A stretch of 64,000 bases of DNA from the NCBI RefSeq assembly GCF_000657795.2, contig NZ_JHEP02000004.1:248001-312000 (forward strand), written 5' to 3'. Numbering within the stretch: position 1 is the stretch's first letter; each line of letters opens with the position of its first letter. The position numbers and the translations under genes were made by a program. This document shows, piece by piece, positions 26,702 through 35,089 of this stretch. Under the pieces are notes generated by a model. That model made no database searches and was not told the origin of the DNA. It saw nothing but the letters and a program-made list of their open reading frames with translations. Origin of the DNA: Bordetella pseudohinzii. Lineage in GTDB: Bacteria > Pseudomonadota > Gammaproteobacteria > Burkholderiales > Burkholderiaceae_B.

Positions 26702-28195
26702 ATGAAAGCCAACCACGCCGCGCCGCGCACCGAAACCGAGGTGCTCATCATCGGCACGGGATTCTCCGGCCTGGGCATGGCCGTGGCGCTCAAGCGCCAG
26801 GGCCAGCGGGACTTCCTGGTGCTCGAACGCGCCGCCGACGTCGGCGGCACCTGGCGCGACAACGCCTATCCGGGGGCGGCCTGCGATATCCAGTCCCACC
26901 TCTATTCCTATTCTTTCCGGCCCAATCCGCGCTGGAGCCGCGTGTATGCGCCCCAGCCCGAGATCCATCAGTATCTGCGCGACACCGCCCGCGATGAGGG
27001 CATTCTCGACCATGTGCGCTTCGGCGCCGAGGTCAGCCGGGCCCAGTGGGACGCTGACTCGGCCGCCTGGCTGGTCGACACCGCCGCCGGCGGCTTCAAG
27101 GCGCGCGTGCTGATTTCGGCGGCGGGCCATCTCTCCGATCCCTCGTATCCCGATATCGAAGGCCTGGCCGGCTTCAAGGGCCGCGTCTTCCATTCGGCCA
27201 AATGGGACGCCGGCTATGACGTGGCCGGCAAGCGCATCGGCGTCATCGGCACCGGCGCCTCGGCCATCCAGATCGTGCCGGAACTGGCGCGTTCGGCCGA
27301 GCGCCTGACGGTCTTCCAGCGCTCGGCGCCCTACATCATCCCGCGCCGCGACCATGTCTATAGCGAGGCGGAAAAAGGCCTCTTTGAGCGTTTTCCGCAA
27401 GCCGCCCAGGAGCTGCGCGACGAACTCTTCTGGGGCAATGAGAGCCGCTTTCCGCAGCGCCGCCAGGTGCCGGCCTTCATTGAGCAGATCACGGCCACGG
27501 CGCTGAACCATCTGCGTCAGCAGGTGCCCGACGAGCGCCTGCGCCGGAAGCTCACGCCGCATTACGCCATCGGTTGCAAGCGCGTGTTGATCTCCAACGA
27601 CTACTATCCGGCGCTGCAGCAGCCCAATGTCTCGCTGGAGACGGCCGGCATCGCGCGCATCGACGCCGAGGGCGTCATCCTGAAGAACGGCGAGCGCGTG
27701 GACCTGGACCTGCTGGTGGTTGCCACCGGCTTCGAGGCCACCGAGCTGCCCATCGCCCAGCGCATCCACGGTGAAAACGAGGTCTGCCTGGCCGAGCAAT
27801 GGCGCGGCGGCGGCCAGGCTTTCGCCTGCACCGCCGTGGCCGGCTTTCCCAATCTCTTCATGATGCTGGGCCCCAACACCGGCCTGGGCGCGGGATCCAT
27901 GATCTTCATGATCGAGACCCAGATCAACTACATCCGCGGCGCGGTCGATTTCATCTTTGAACGCCAGGCCGTGGTCAATCCTGACGCGGCCGCGCAGCAG
28001 GCCTATGTCGAGAGCATTTACCGGCGCAGCGCCGGCACGGTCTGGGTGGAGGGCGGCTGCAGCAGCTGGTATCTGCATCCGCAAAGCGGCAAGCTCACCG
28101 CGCTGTGGCCGGATTTCATGACTCAGTTCCGTAAGGAGAACGGCAGTTTTTCGCCTCAAGGGTATCGGATCAGCCGCCTGGCGGAGGGCGCATGA
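26702..28195 (+). CDS. Flavin-containing monooxygenase, Baeyer-Villiger type
   Basis: 497 residues. FAD Rossmann motif GTGFSGLG at 18-25, then GGTWRDNAYPGAACDIQSHLYSYSF typical of Baeyer-Villiger enzymes, the fingerprint FKGRVFHSAKWD near 158-169 (F-x-G-x3-H-x3-W-D), the NADPH Rossmann GTGASAIQIVPEL and ATGFEATELP. It would insert oxygen beside a ketone using NADPH and O2. The neighbouring hydrolase and dehydrogenases fit a ketone-to-ester-to-acid route. AGGGAGACAGAC-type ribosome site; stop overlaps the next gene by 4 bp. Confidence 0.9.
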   Translation: MKANHAAPRTETEVLIIGTGFSGLGMAVALKRQGQRDFLVLERAADVGGTWRDNAYPGAACDIQSHLYSYSFRPNPRWSRVYAPQPEIHQYLRDTARDEGILDHVRFGAEVSRAQWDADSAAWLVDTAAGGFKARVLISAAGHLSDPSYPDIEGLAGFKGRVFHSAKWDAGYDVAGKRIGVIGTGASAIQIVPELARSAERLTVFQRSAPYIIPRRDHVYSEAEKGLFERFPQAAQELRDELFWGNESRFPQRRQVPAFIEQITATALNHLRQQVPDERLRRKLTPHYAIGCKRVLISNDYYPALQQPNVSLETAGIARIDAEGVILKNGERVDLDLLVVATGFEATELPIAQRIHGENEVCLAEQWRGGGQAFACTAVAGFPNLFMMLGPNTGLGAGSMIFMIETQINYIRGAVDFIFERQAVVNPDAAAQQAYVESIYRRSAGTVWVEGGCSSWYLHPQSGKLTALWPDFMTQFRKENGSFSPQGYRISRLAEGA

Positions 28196-29088
28196 GCGCC
28201 CGCGTCGCCGTGGTCGGCGCCGGCCTCATGGGGCACGGCATTGCCCAGGCCTTCATGGTCGCGGGGTTTGACGTCTCCATCTGGGATCCGCTCGAAGCGG
28301 CGCGCGCCTCGGTCAAGACGCGCATCGCCGAGCACCTGGCGCTGATGGGCCTGGATGCGCCAGTACAGGTCCGGGTCTGCGAGACCCTGGCCGACTGCGT
28401 GGCCGGCTGTGATCTACTGGTCGAGGCCGTGCCCGAGAAAATGGAACTCAAGCGGGCCTTGCTGGCGGCCATCGACGCCATCCACCCGGACTGCATCATC
28501 GCCACCAATACCTCGGTGCTGCGCATCAGCGAGATCGCCGAGGGCAGCGCGCGGCCCGAGCGGGTCGTCGGCACGCACTGGTGGAATCCTCCCTACCTGA
28601 TCCCGGTGGTCGAGGTGGTGCGCGGCGAGAAGACCCGCGAGGAGGTCGCCGAGCGGGTTTCCGGCTGGCTCCGGCAGGCGGGAAAGACGCCGGTGGACGT
28701 CTACCGCGACGTGCCGGGATTCGTGGGCAATCGCATGCAGTTTGCCTTGATGCGCGAGGCCGCCTATCTGGTCGAGGAGGGGATTTGTTCTGCCGAGACC
28801 GTGGACCTGGTGGCCAGGTTGACCTTCGGCCGCCGCTGGGCCGCGGTCGGTCCGCTGCGCAATGCCGATTTCATCGGCCTGGACCTGACCTGCAACATCA
28901 TGGATTATCTCTCGCCCAGCCTGTCGGATGCCAAGGCCGCGCCGCGGCTGTTCCGCGACAAAGTCGCGGCGGGGCAATTGGGCGCCAAGTCCGGCAGCGG
29001 CGTCTACGAATGGGAAGGCTCGGACCGCGACGAGACGGAAAAACAGCTGCTGCGCCATCTCATCGCCGCCCAGCGCGGCAATCGCTGA
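28192..29088 (+). CDS. 3-hydroxyacyl-CoA dehydrogenase-family NAD(P) oxidoreductase
   Basis: 298 residues: N-terminal Rossmann domain (VAVVGAGLMGHGIAQAF, residues 4-20; LLVEAVPEKMELKRALLAAI; ATNTSVLRISEIA) and catalytic block GTHWWNPPYLIPVVEVV with the active His, then the helical C-terminal domain (DVPGFVGNRMQFALMREAAYLVEEG, KSGSGVYEW). Single-function, not fused to a crotonase, like 3-hydroxybutyryl-CoA or L-carnitine type dehydrogenases. Last gene of the operon, coupled to the monooxygenase by ATGA. Confidence 0.9.
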   Translation: MSARVAVVGAGLMGHGIAQAFMVAGFDVSIWDPLEAARASVKTRIAEHLALMGLDAPVQVRVCETLADCVAGCDLLVEAVPEKMELKRALLAAIDAIHPDCIIATNTSVLRISEIAEGSARPERVVGTHWWNPPYLIPVVEVVRGEKTREEVAERVSGWLRQAGKTPVDVYRDVPGFVGNRMQFALMREAAYLVEEGICSAETVDLVARLTFGRRWAAVGPLRNADFIGLDLTCNIMDYLSPSLSDAKAAPRLFRDKVAAGQLGAKSGSGVYEWEGSDRDETEKQLLRHLIAAQRGNR

Positions 29089-29118
29089 CAGCCAAGGCGC
29101 CGCCAGGCGCCTTGGCCC

Positions 29119-30099
29119 TCATTCCAGCGTGACGATGCCGGCCTGCTGGATGACGGCATCCCATTTGGCGCGGTCCTGCGCCATGAAGCTGCCGAATTCC
29201 GCCGGCTGGCTGAAGCTGGGCTCCAGGCCCATGTCATAGAAGCGCTGCTTGAGCTTGGGATCTTCGGCCATCTTGGCCAGCGAGCCGCCCAGGGTCGCCA
29301 CGACTTGGTCGGGGACTTTCGCCGGCACGACGAAGCCCAGCCAGGGCGTGGCGCTGAAATTGACCACGCCGGACTCGCCCACTGTCGGCAGCTCGGGCAG
29401 CAGCGCGGACCGCTTGGCCGTGGTGACGGCCAGGGCGCGGACCTTGCCGCCCTCCAGAAAGGGTTTGGCCGCCGCCACATCGACAAACATGAAGTTGACC
29501 TCGCCGGCGGCAATGGCGCTCAGGGCCGGCACGCTGCCCCGATAGGGGATGTGATTGGGGCGCACGCCGGCATTGGTCGAGAAGAGCTCGCCTTCCAGGT
29601 GATTGGAGGTGCCGGGCCCGGAGGAGCTGTAGTTGCCCTGTTTGCCGTCGCCGGCCTTGAGAAACTTCACCAGGCTGGCGACGTTGTCGGCGGGCAGGCC
29701 GGGGGCCACCACCAGCAGGTGCGGCACGGCCGCGAGCAGCGACACGGGACGGAAGTCTTTTTCCGGGTCGTAGCCGGCCTTCTCCTTGTAGAGCGCCGGC
29801 GCCACGGCAAAGGTCGAGGCCGCCATGAGGATGGTGTAGCCGTCAGGCGCCGAGCGGGCCACATAGTTGGTGGCGATGGTCGTGCCGGCGCCGGGTTTGT
29901 TGACGACCACGACCGGCACTTTGAGGTCATCCTGCAGTTTCTCGGCCACCAGGCGCGCCATGACGTCGGTGACGCCGCCGGGCGAGAACGGCACGATGAT
30001 GTTGATGGGCTTGTCGGGATAGTTGGCGGCCTGGGCGCAGGCGATGGGCAGGGCCAGGGCCGCGGCGAGCAGGGTGGGGCGTAAGCAGCCAAGCGTCAT
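29119..30099 (-). CDS. Bug-family (TctC-like) periplasmic solute receptor
   Basis: 326 residues: signal peptide (1-24), opening YPDKPINIIVPFSPGGVTDVMAR, VVNKPGAGTTIATNYVAR, NHIPYRGSVPALSAIAAGEVNFMF. The ATG at 30099 follows a strong AGGAGGA site. It is the third gene of the aldolase/ketopantoate-reductase-like operon (gap 32 bp), converging with the hydroxyacyl-CoA dehydrogenase gene. The receptor probably binds the substrate of that operon; ligand unknown. Confidence 0.92.
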   Translation of the reverse strand: MTLGCLRPTLLAAALALPIACAQAANYPDKPINIIVPFSPGGVTDVMARLVAEKLQDDLKVPVVVVNKPGAGTTIATNYVARSAPDGYTILMAASTFAVAPALYKEKAGYDPEKDFRPVSLLAAVPHLLVVAPGLPADNVASLVKFLKAGDGKQGNYSSSGPGTSNHLEGELFSTNAGVRPNHIPYRGSVPALSAIAAGEVNFMFVDVAAAKPFLEGGKVRALAVTTAKRSALLPELPTVGESGVVNFSATPWLGFVVPAKVPDQVVATLGGSLAKMAEDPKLKQRFYDMGLEPSFSQPAEFGSFMAQDRAKWDAVIQQAGIVTLE

Positions 30100-30131
30100 G
30101 TCTTCCTCCTGAGGATGTTGTTGTGGTGTGT

Positions 30132-31097
30132 TCAGCCGCCGGATGGTCTGTCGCCGGTTGGGGGAAAGCGGCTGTTGAGCAGGGCCCATACGCTGTCCAG
30201 CGTCGGGGCCGGGATGCCGAGGTGGGCGGCCATGCGGGTGAGGATGCCTATCAGCGCCTCGCCTTCGAGCGGCCGGCCGGCCAAGGCGTCTTGCAGCATG
30301 GAGGTGCGCGCGTGGCCAGCCGATTCGGCCTGGCGCAAGCGGCCTTCCACGCCCTGGGATTCCTGGTAGCCCAGGGCCTGGCCCACGGCCATCAGCTCGC
30401 CGATCAGGCGTGCGCACAGCCGGCGCAGGCCGGGCTCGGTCAGCATCTGGTGCATGGTGGCCCGGGCCAGCGCGCTGACCGGATTGAAAGCGGCGTTGCC
30501 CAGGAGCTTGTTCCAGATATCGGCTTGTATGTGCTCGCTCGTGCGGCATTGCAGGCCGCTGGCGTTGATCGCGGCGGCCAGCTTGTGCAGGCGGGCGCCG
30601 GGCCTGCCTTCGATCTCGCCCAGGGCCAGGCTGTCGCGCCCGCCTTGCTCGACATTGCAGGCGTCGCGCATCTGGGCGGGGAAATAGACCACGGCGCCCA
30701 TCAGGCGCTCGGCGGACATCGGCGGAAAGCCGCCGTAGAACTCGCCCCAGTCGCGCCGCCCGCGCAGCAAGGGGTGGCTGCGCAACAGCCACCAGGGCAC
30801 GCCGTTGACCATGGGCACCAGCGGGCTGCCCGATGGCAAGCTGGGCAGCAGCGCGGGCAGGTCGTATTGCTTCACGCACAGCAACACGGCGTCCCAATCG
30901 CCCTCCGGCCTTGACAGCAGCGGGATCGCGCGCGTGCCGAGAGGGCGGCCGGCGCGCCACAGCGTCAAGCCCTTGTCCTCGATGGCCGCCTTGCGCGCGC
31001 CGCGCGCCAGCAGCGCCACATGGGCCGGGGTGCCGCTCAGATGCCAGGCGAGGGTGGCGCCCACGGCGCCGGCGCCGATGATGAGGATGCGCGTCAT
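30132..31097 (-). CDS. Ketopantoate reductase-family (PanE/ApbA-like) oxidoreductase
   Basis: 321 residues: MTRILIIGAGAVGATLAWHLSG gives the NADPH-binding loop, LLCVKQYD and NGVPWW the middle of the Rossmann domain, and NKLLGNAAFNPVSALARATM the C-terminal ApbA domain with the catalytic lysine region (WNKLLGN). Neighbours (class II aldolase, Bug receptor, LysR) argue that it reduces a 2-keto acid of a catabolic route rather than making pantoate. Starts 4 bp inside the aldolase gene (overlap 31094-31097). Confidence 0.86.
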   Translation of the reverse strand: MTRILIIGAGAVGATLAWHLSGTPAHVALLARGARKAAIEDKGLTLWRAGRPLGTRAIPLLSRPEGDWDAVLLCVKQYDLPALLPSLPSGSPLVPMVNGVPWWLLRSHPLLRGRRDWGEFYGGFPPMSAERLMGAVVYFPAQMRDACNVEQGGRDSLALGEIEGRPGARLHKLAAAINASGLQCRTSEHIQADIWNKLLGNAAFNPVSALARATMHQMLTEPGLRRLCARLIGELMAVGQALGYQESQGVEGRLRQAESAGHARTSMLQDALAGRPLEGEALIGILTRMAAHLGIPAPTLDSVWALLNSRFPPTGDRPSGG

Positions 31098-31840
31098 TGG
31101 CGGTACTCGGGCTTGAGGCGGTCGAGCATGCGCAATAGCGGCGGCCAGTGCTTGTCGCGCGATGGCCGGCCGGGCCGGTCGAATTGCGCGGCCACGCGGG
31201 CCGCCACGGCGTCCGGGGCCTCGATCAGCGGCCCGCCGCCGGCCTGCGCCGCGACCTGTATCTGGCAGGCCCGCTCCAGGTAGTACATCTGGTCGAAGGC
31301 ATCGCTGATGGTGTCGCCGCAGACCAGCAGGCCATGATTGCGCAGGATCATGGCGTTGTGCGGGCCGAGGTTGTGCGTAATGCGCGCCTGCTCGTCCAGG
31401 TCCAGCACCACGCCTTCGTAGTCGTGGTAGGCCAGCTTGCCGTAGAAACGCATGGCATGCTGTGACAGCATGCGCAGCCCCGCGGCCTGGGCCGATACCG
31501 CGACGCCAGCCTGGGTATGCGTGTGCATGACGCACAGCGCGTCGTGGCGCCGGGCATGGATGGCGCTATGAATGACGAAGCCCGCCTGGTTGATACCCAG
31601 GCCCGTCGGGTCCAGCAGGATATTGCCGTCGAGGTCGACCTTCACCAGATTGGAGGCCGTCACTTCGTCGAACATCAGTCCATAGGCGTTCAACAGAAAC
31701 TGCCCCTCGCCGATGCGCGCCGAGATATGCGTGTAGATATGGTCGGTCATGCGATGCAGCGCCGCCAGCTGATAGGCCGCGGCCAGGGCCACGCGGGTCT
31801 GCCATTCGTCCTCGGAGACGTGTTCGCGCACGGAATTCAT
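31094..31840 (-). CDS. Class II aldolase/adducin-family protein
   Basis: 248 residues. Zinc-binding histidines are visible in AIHARRHDALCVMHTHTQAGVAVS and in LRNHGLLVCGDTISDAF; THISARIGEGQFLLNAYGLMFDEVTASNLVKVDLDG is the typical substrate/phosphate region. Such enzymes cleave or decarboxylate small hydroxy or keto acids, sometimes without phosphate. First gene of a three-gene minus-strand operon, divergent from a LysR gene. Substrate unknown. Confidence 0.88.
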   Translation of the reverse strand: MNSVREHVSEDEWQTRVALAAAYQLAALHRMTDHIYTHISARIGEGQFLLNAYGLMFDEVTASNLVKVDLDGNILLDPTGLGINQAGFVIHSAIHARRHDALCVMHTHTQAGVAVSAQAAGLRMLSQHAMRFYGKLAYHDYEGVVLDLDEQARITHNLGPHNAMILRNHGLLVCGDTISDAFDQMYYLERACQIQVAAQAGGGPLIEAPDAVAARVAAQFDRPGRPSRDKHWPPLLRMLDRLKPEYRQ

Positions 31841-31927
31841 ATCTGTCTGCTGGCTCGGAGAAAGGGGGATGCCGGCATTGTGCGAACTTGTTATTCATAA
31901 ATCCAAGCAAAGTTGTTTATCGAAAAT

Positions 31928-31950
31928 CATCAATTGCATTGATGTATAGT
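31928..31950 (+). promoter_or_regulatory. Perfect palindrome and -10 box before the LysR gene
   Basis: CATCAAT-TGC-ATTGATG (31928-31944) has perfect 7-bp arms of T-N11-A type and abuts TATAGT (31945-31950), a good -10 hexamer. If TATAGT is used, transcription would start at or next to the ATG at 31958. The palindrome is the likely LysR operator for itself and the divergent aldolase operon. Confidence 0.55.
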
Positions 31951-31957
31951 CGGCGCC

Positions 31958-32878
31958 ATGACCCGCCCCAACCTCATGCATGCGCAGACGCTGTGCTGGA
32001 TCGCCCAGTTGGGCACGTTTGCCGCGGCGGCCGAGCGCATGCACACGACCCAGCCGGCGATTTCGGCGCGCATGAGGGAGCTGGAGACCGCCCTGGGCTA
32101 TCCCTTGTTCGAGCGCCGCGGCCGGCGGCAGGAGCTGACTTTGCAGGCGCGGCGTTTTGTCGAACGTGTCGCGCCGCTCTTGCATCAGGTCGAGGCGGTC
32201 TTCAACGACACGGAAGCCGCGGTCCAGCCCGCCGGCACCGTGCGGCTGGGCCTGGGCGAGGTGTCCATGACCTGGCTGGGCGCTCTCATTCCCGCCTTGC
32301 GGCGGGCCTTGCCCCGCGTCACTTACGAGATCGAGCTGGATCTGGGCGTCAAGCTGCGCGAGCGGCTGGCCGAGGGCACTCTGGACGTGGCGCTTATCGC
32401 CAATAGCCACGAGCATCCCGACCTGGCGTATACGCCTTTGGGCAAGGTGCCCATGGTCTGGGTCTGCGCGACATCGCTGCTCTTCACGGCCGACGGACGC
32501 GGCCGCCCGCTGGATGAGCTGCTGCGCCGCGAGACGCTGTGGTGCGTGTCCAAGCCTTCGGATTTTTTCGCGCCGGCCTATAACGAGTTGCGCGCGGCCG
32601 GCGCCGATATGGGCAATCTATGCGCCTGCAACAAGCTCAAGGGCCTGATCGACGCGGTGACCGCCGGCGGCGGCATCGCGCTGTTGCCCAAGACCATGGT
32701 GGCGCGCCAGCTGCAGTCCGGCGAGCTCGCCCTGGTGCCCGGCAACCTGGCCGGGCAGACCCTGGACTTCGCCATCGCCGTGCACCGCAATCAATCCCAG
32801 CCCGCGGTGCTGGGCTGGGTGGCCGAGCTGCTGCGCTTGTCGCGCTTGTCGCCTATCGGCGCGCCGGCGCTGGCCTAG
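31958..32878 (+). CDS. LysR-family transcriptional regulator
   Basis: 306 residues: winged HTH (FAAAAERMHTTQPAISARMRELETALGYPLFERRGRRQELT, about 20-62) and a periplasmic-binding-like effector domain. It is divergent from the aldolase/ketopantoate-reductase-like/Bug operon and probably activates it. An alternative start at 31976 (MHAQTLCWI) would shorten the N-terminus by six residues. Its 3' end overlaps the converging MFS gene by 26 bp. Confidence 0.88.
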   Translation: MTRPNLMHAQTLCWIAQLGTFAAAAERMHTTQPAISARMRELETALGYPLFERRGRRQELTLQARRFVERVAPLLHQVEAVFNDTEAAVQPAGTVRLGLGEVSMTWLGALIPALRRALPRVTYEIELDLGVKLRERLAEGTLDVALIANSHEHPDLAYTPLGKVPMVWVCATSLLFTADGRGRPLDELLRRETLWCVSKPSDFFAPAYNELRAAGADMGNLCACNKLKGLIDAVTAGGGIALLPKTMVARQLQSGELALVPGNLAGQTLDFAIAVHRNQSQPAVLGWVAELLRLSRLSPIGAPALA

Positions 32879-34067
32879 CGGCCGGCCGGCTTCTGGCGTG
32901 GACCAGCCAGGCCAGCGCGCACAGCACGCCCCAAAGCAGGCAGGCCAGCGGCCAGCCGCCGGTCTGCCAGGCCAGGCCGGCGCTCCAGGAGCCGGCCGCC
33001 GCGCCCAGGAACATGCCGCTCATGTACAGCGTGTTCAAACGGCTGCGCGCTTCCGGGCGCAGGGCATACACCACATGCTGGTTGGAGATCATGGCGGCCT
33101 GCTCGCCGATGTCCATCAGCAGAATGCCCAGCACCAGGCCGATGAGACTGCCCCAGGCGCCCAGGATGGCGAAGGACAGCAGCATGAGGAGGGCGCCCAG
33201 CGCGATCACGGCGTGGGGGCCGCGCCGGTCCGCGATGCGGCCGGCCAGCGGCGCCATGAGGATGCCGGCCGCGCCCACCAGGCCCATCAGGCCGGCGACG
33301 TCGGCGCCCAGGCCGTATCCTTGCTCGAGGTGCAAGGCCAGGATGGTCCACATGCCGATGAAGGCGCCGAACAGCAGCGCCTGCACGCGGGTGGCGCGGC
33401 GCAATTGCGGCTCCGCTTTCCAGAGGACGAGAAGGGAGCGCATGAGTTCGCCATAGCGATGCGTGGATTGAGGCTGGCTATGCGGCAGCCTGGCCAGCAG
33501 GACCAGCCACATCAGCCCGCAGGCGATGGCGCCCAGGCCGAACGCGGCGCGCCAGCCCCAGTATTCGCCGGCAAAGCCGCCGACCACGCGCCCCAGCAGG
33601 ATGCCGCAGAGCAGGCCGCTCATCACGGTGCCCACCACTTGGCCGCGGCGTTGCGGCTGGGCCAGCTCGGCCGCGAAAGGCACGATTTGCTGGGCCACGG
33701 AGCCGGCCATGCCGACACAGGCCGAGATCAGCGCGGCGGCCCAGGCGCTGGGCGCCAGGGCCAGGCCGACCAGCGCCAGGCACAGGCCGGCGGATTGCCA
33801 CAGGATGAGATGGCGCCGGTTCATGCGGTCGCCCAGCGGCACCAGCAGGAACAGGCCGCAGGCAAAGCCCAGCTGGGTCGCGGTGGGGATGAGGTTGACG
33901 ATGGCCGCATCGGCGGGAAAGGCCTGGTGCAGCAATTCCAGGAGCGGCTGATTGAAATAGATATTGGCGATGAAGACGCCGCAGGCGGCGGCCAGCGTCA
34001 TCAACAGGCCGCTTTCCAGCATGGCCGGGGCAGGGGTGGGCGGGGCTTGGGTGGTGGCGGCGCGCAT
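32853..34067 (-). CDS. MFS transporter, 12-TM drug/metabolite exporter type
   Basis: 404 residues with twelve hydrophobic segments. PLGDRMNRRHLILWQ after TM2 and GRIADRRGPHAVIAL after TM8 are the MFS loop 2-3 motif and its repeat. ANIYFNQPLLELL at the start is typical of a betaproteobacterial exporter group. The ATG at 34067 is chosen; the open frame above it runs through the divergent LysR gene and is noise. Probably controlled by that LysR gene. Confidence 0.86.
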   Translation of the reverse strand: MRAATTQAPPTPAPAMLESGLLMTLAAACGVFIANIYFNQPLLELLHQAFPADAAIVNLIPTATQLGFACGLFLLVPLGDRMNRRHLILWQSAGLCLALVGLALAPSAWAAALISACVGMAGSVAQQIVPFAAELAQPQRRGQVVGTVMSGLLCGILLGRVVGGFAGEYWGWRAAFGLGAIACGLMWLVLLARLPHSQPQSTHRYGELMRSLLVLWKAEPQLRRATRVQALLFGAFIGMWTILALHLEQGYGLGADVAGLMGLVGAAGILMAPLAGRIADRRGPHAVIALGALLMLLSFAILGAWGSLIGLVLGILLMDIGEQAAMISNQHVVYALRPEARSRLNTLYMSGMFLGAAAGSWSAGLAWQTGGWPLACLLWGVLCALAWLVHARSRPAARPAPARR

Positions 34068-34140
34068 ACAGAGGTCAGGCAAAGGCGTGAGAGGCGGGAC
34101 TGGATTATGAGATGGCCTCTTCTTGCAGGGAACACTAATA

Positions 34141-34170
34141 TCTGCAAGGTATCCATTCAAATTTGCAAGG
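34141..34170. promoter_or_regulatory. Spaced direct repeats before the second LysR gene
   Basis: TCTGCAAGG (34141-34149) and TTTGCAAGG (34162-34170) repeat with a 21-bp period, two helical turns, in the 103-bp divergent gap between the MFS and LysR genes. The second copy ends at the base before the LysR ATG, so it could also provide the ribosome site. Confidence 0.35.
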
Positions 34171-35076
34171 ATGACCGTGAACCATCGTCCCGATGACATG
34201 GCCTTGTTCGTGGCCGCGGTCGACCAGGGCAGCCTGTCGGCCGCAGCCCGGCTCACGGGGCTGTCCCTGGCTTCGGTGAGCCGCCACATGAGCGCGCTGG
34301 AAAACCGCCTCGGCACCCGCCTGCTGGTGCGCTCCACCCGCAAGCTGCTGGTGACCGACGCCGGGCGGCGCTATTACCAGGCCGCCAAGCGCCTGCTGGC
34401 CGAAATCCATGAGATGGAAGCCGGCCTGAGCGTGGAGGCCACCGAGCCCGTGGGGCGTTTGCAGCTCACCGCGCCCATTCTGTTTGGCCGGGTGCATCTG
34501 CTGCCCCTGCTGGCGCACTTCCTCGTGCGCTATCCCCAGGTGAGCCTGGATGTCTCGCTGATGGACCGTCCGGTCAATCTGCTCGAAGAAGGCATCGATA
34601 TCGCGGTGGTGGTGGGCCAGCAGCCCGACTCCAGCCTGGTGGCTCGCAAGCTGGGGGCTATCCGATGGGCATTGGCCGCCTCGCCCGGCTATCTCGCCAG
34701 CCGCGGCGAGCCCGCCTGCCTGGCCGACCTGGCGCATCATGACGGGCTGGTCTACAGCCACTACGCCAACGAACAGGAATGGCAGTTGCGCGACGGCGAT
34801 CAGCCGGCCGCGGTGCGGCCCAGGGTGCGCATGCGCGCCAATGTGCTGGACGGCGTGGTCGCCGCGGCGGTCGAAGGCGAGGGCATCGTCCACGCGCCGG
34901 CCTGGGCCATCGCCGACGATGTGGCCGCGGGCCGCTTGCGCATCGTGCTGCCCGAGTGCGAGACGCCGCCGCGTCCCATATATGCCTTGCTGACGCATCA
35001 GCGCCTGCTCGCCAGCCGGGTGCGTGTCCTGCTGGACTATCTCAGCGAGTCATTGGCGCGCCAATCCTTCGCCTGA
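34171..35076 (+). CDS. LysR-family transcriptional regulator
   Basis: 301 residues. HTH: DQGSLSAAARLTGLSLASVSRHMSALENRLGTRLLVRSTRKL, about 17-58; effector domain of the CrgA-like subgroup (LLPLLAHFLVRYPQVSLDVSLMDRPVNLLEEGIDIAV). The ATG at 34171 follows AAGG directly. It is divergent from an MFS exporter, which it most likely regulates, probably as a repressor relieved by a substrate of the pump. Confidence 0.9.
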   Translation: MTVNHRPDDMALFVAAVDQGSLSAAARLTGLSLASVSRHMSALENRLGTRLLVRSTRKLLVTDAGRRYYQAAKRLLAEIHEMEAGLSVEATEPVGRLQLTAPILFGRVHLLPLLAHFLVRYPQVSLDVSLMDRPVNLLEEGIDIAVVVGQQPDSSLVARKLGAIRWALAASPGYLASRGEPACLADLAHHDGLVYSHYANEQEWQLRDGDQPAAVRPRVRMRANVLDGVVAAAVEGEGIVHAPAWAIADDVAAGRLRIVLPECETPPRPIYALLTHQRLLASRVRVLLDYLSESLARQSFA

Positions 35077-35089
35077 GGCGCGCGCGGCC

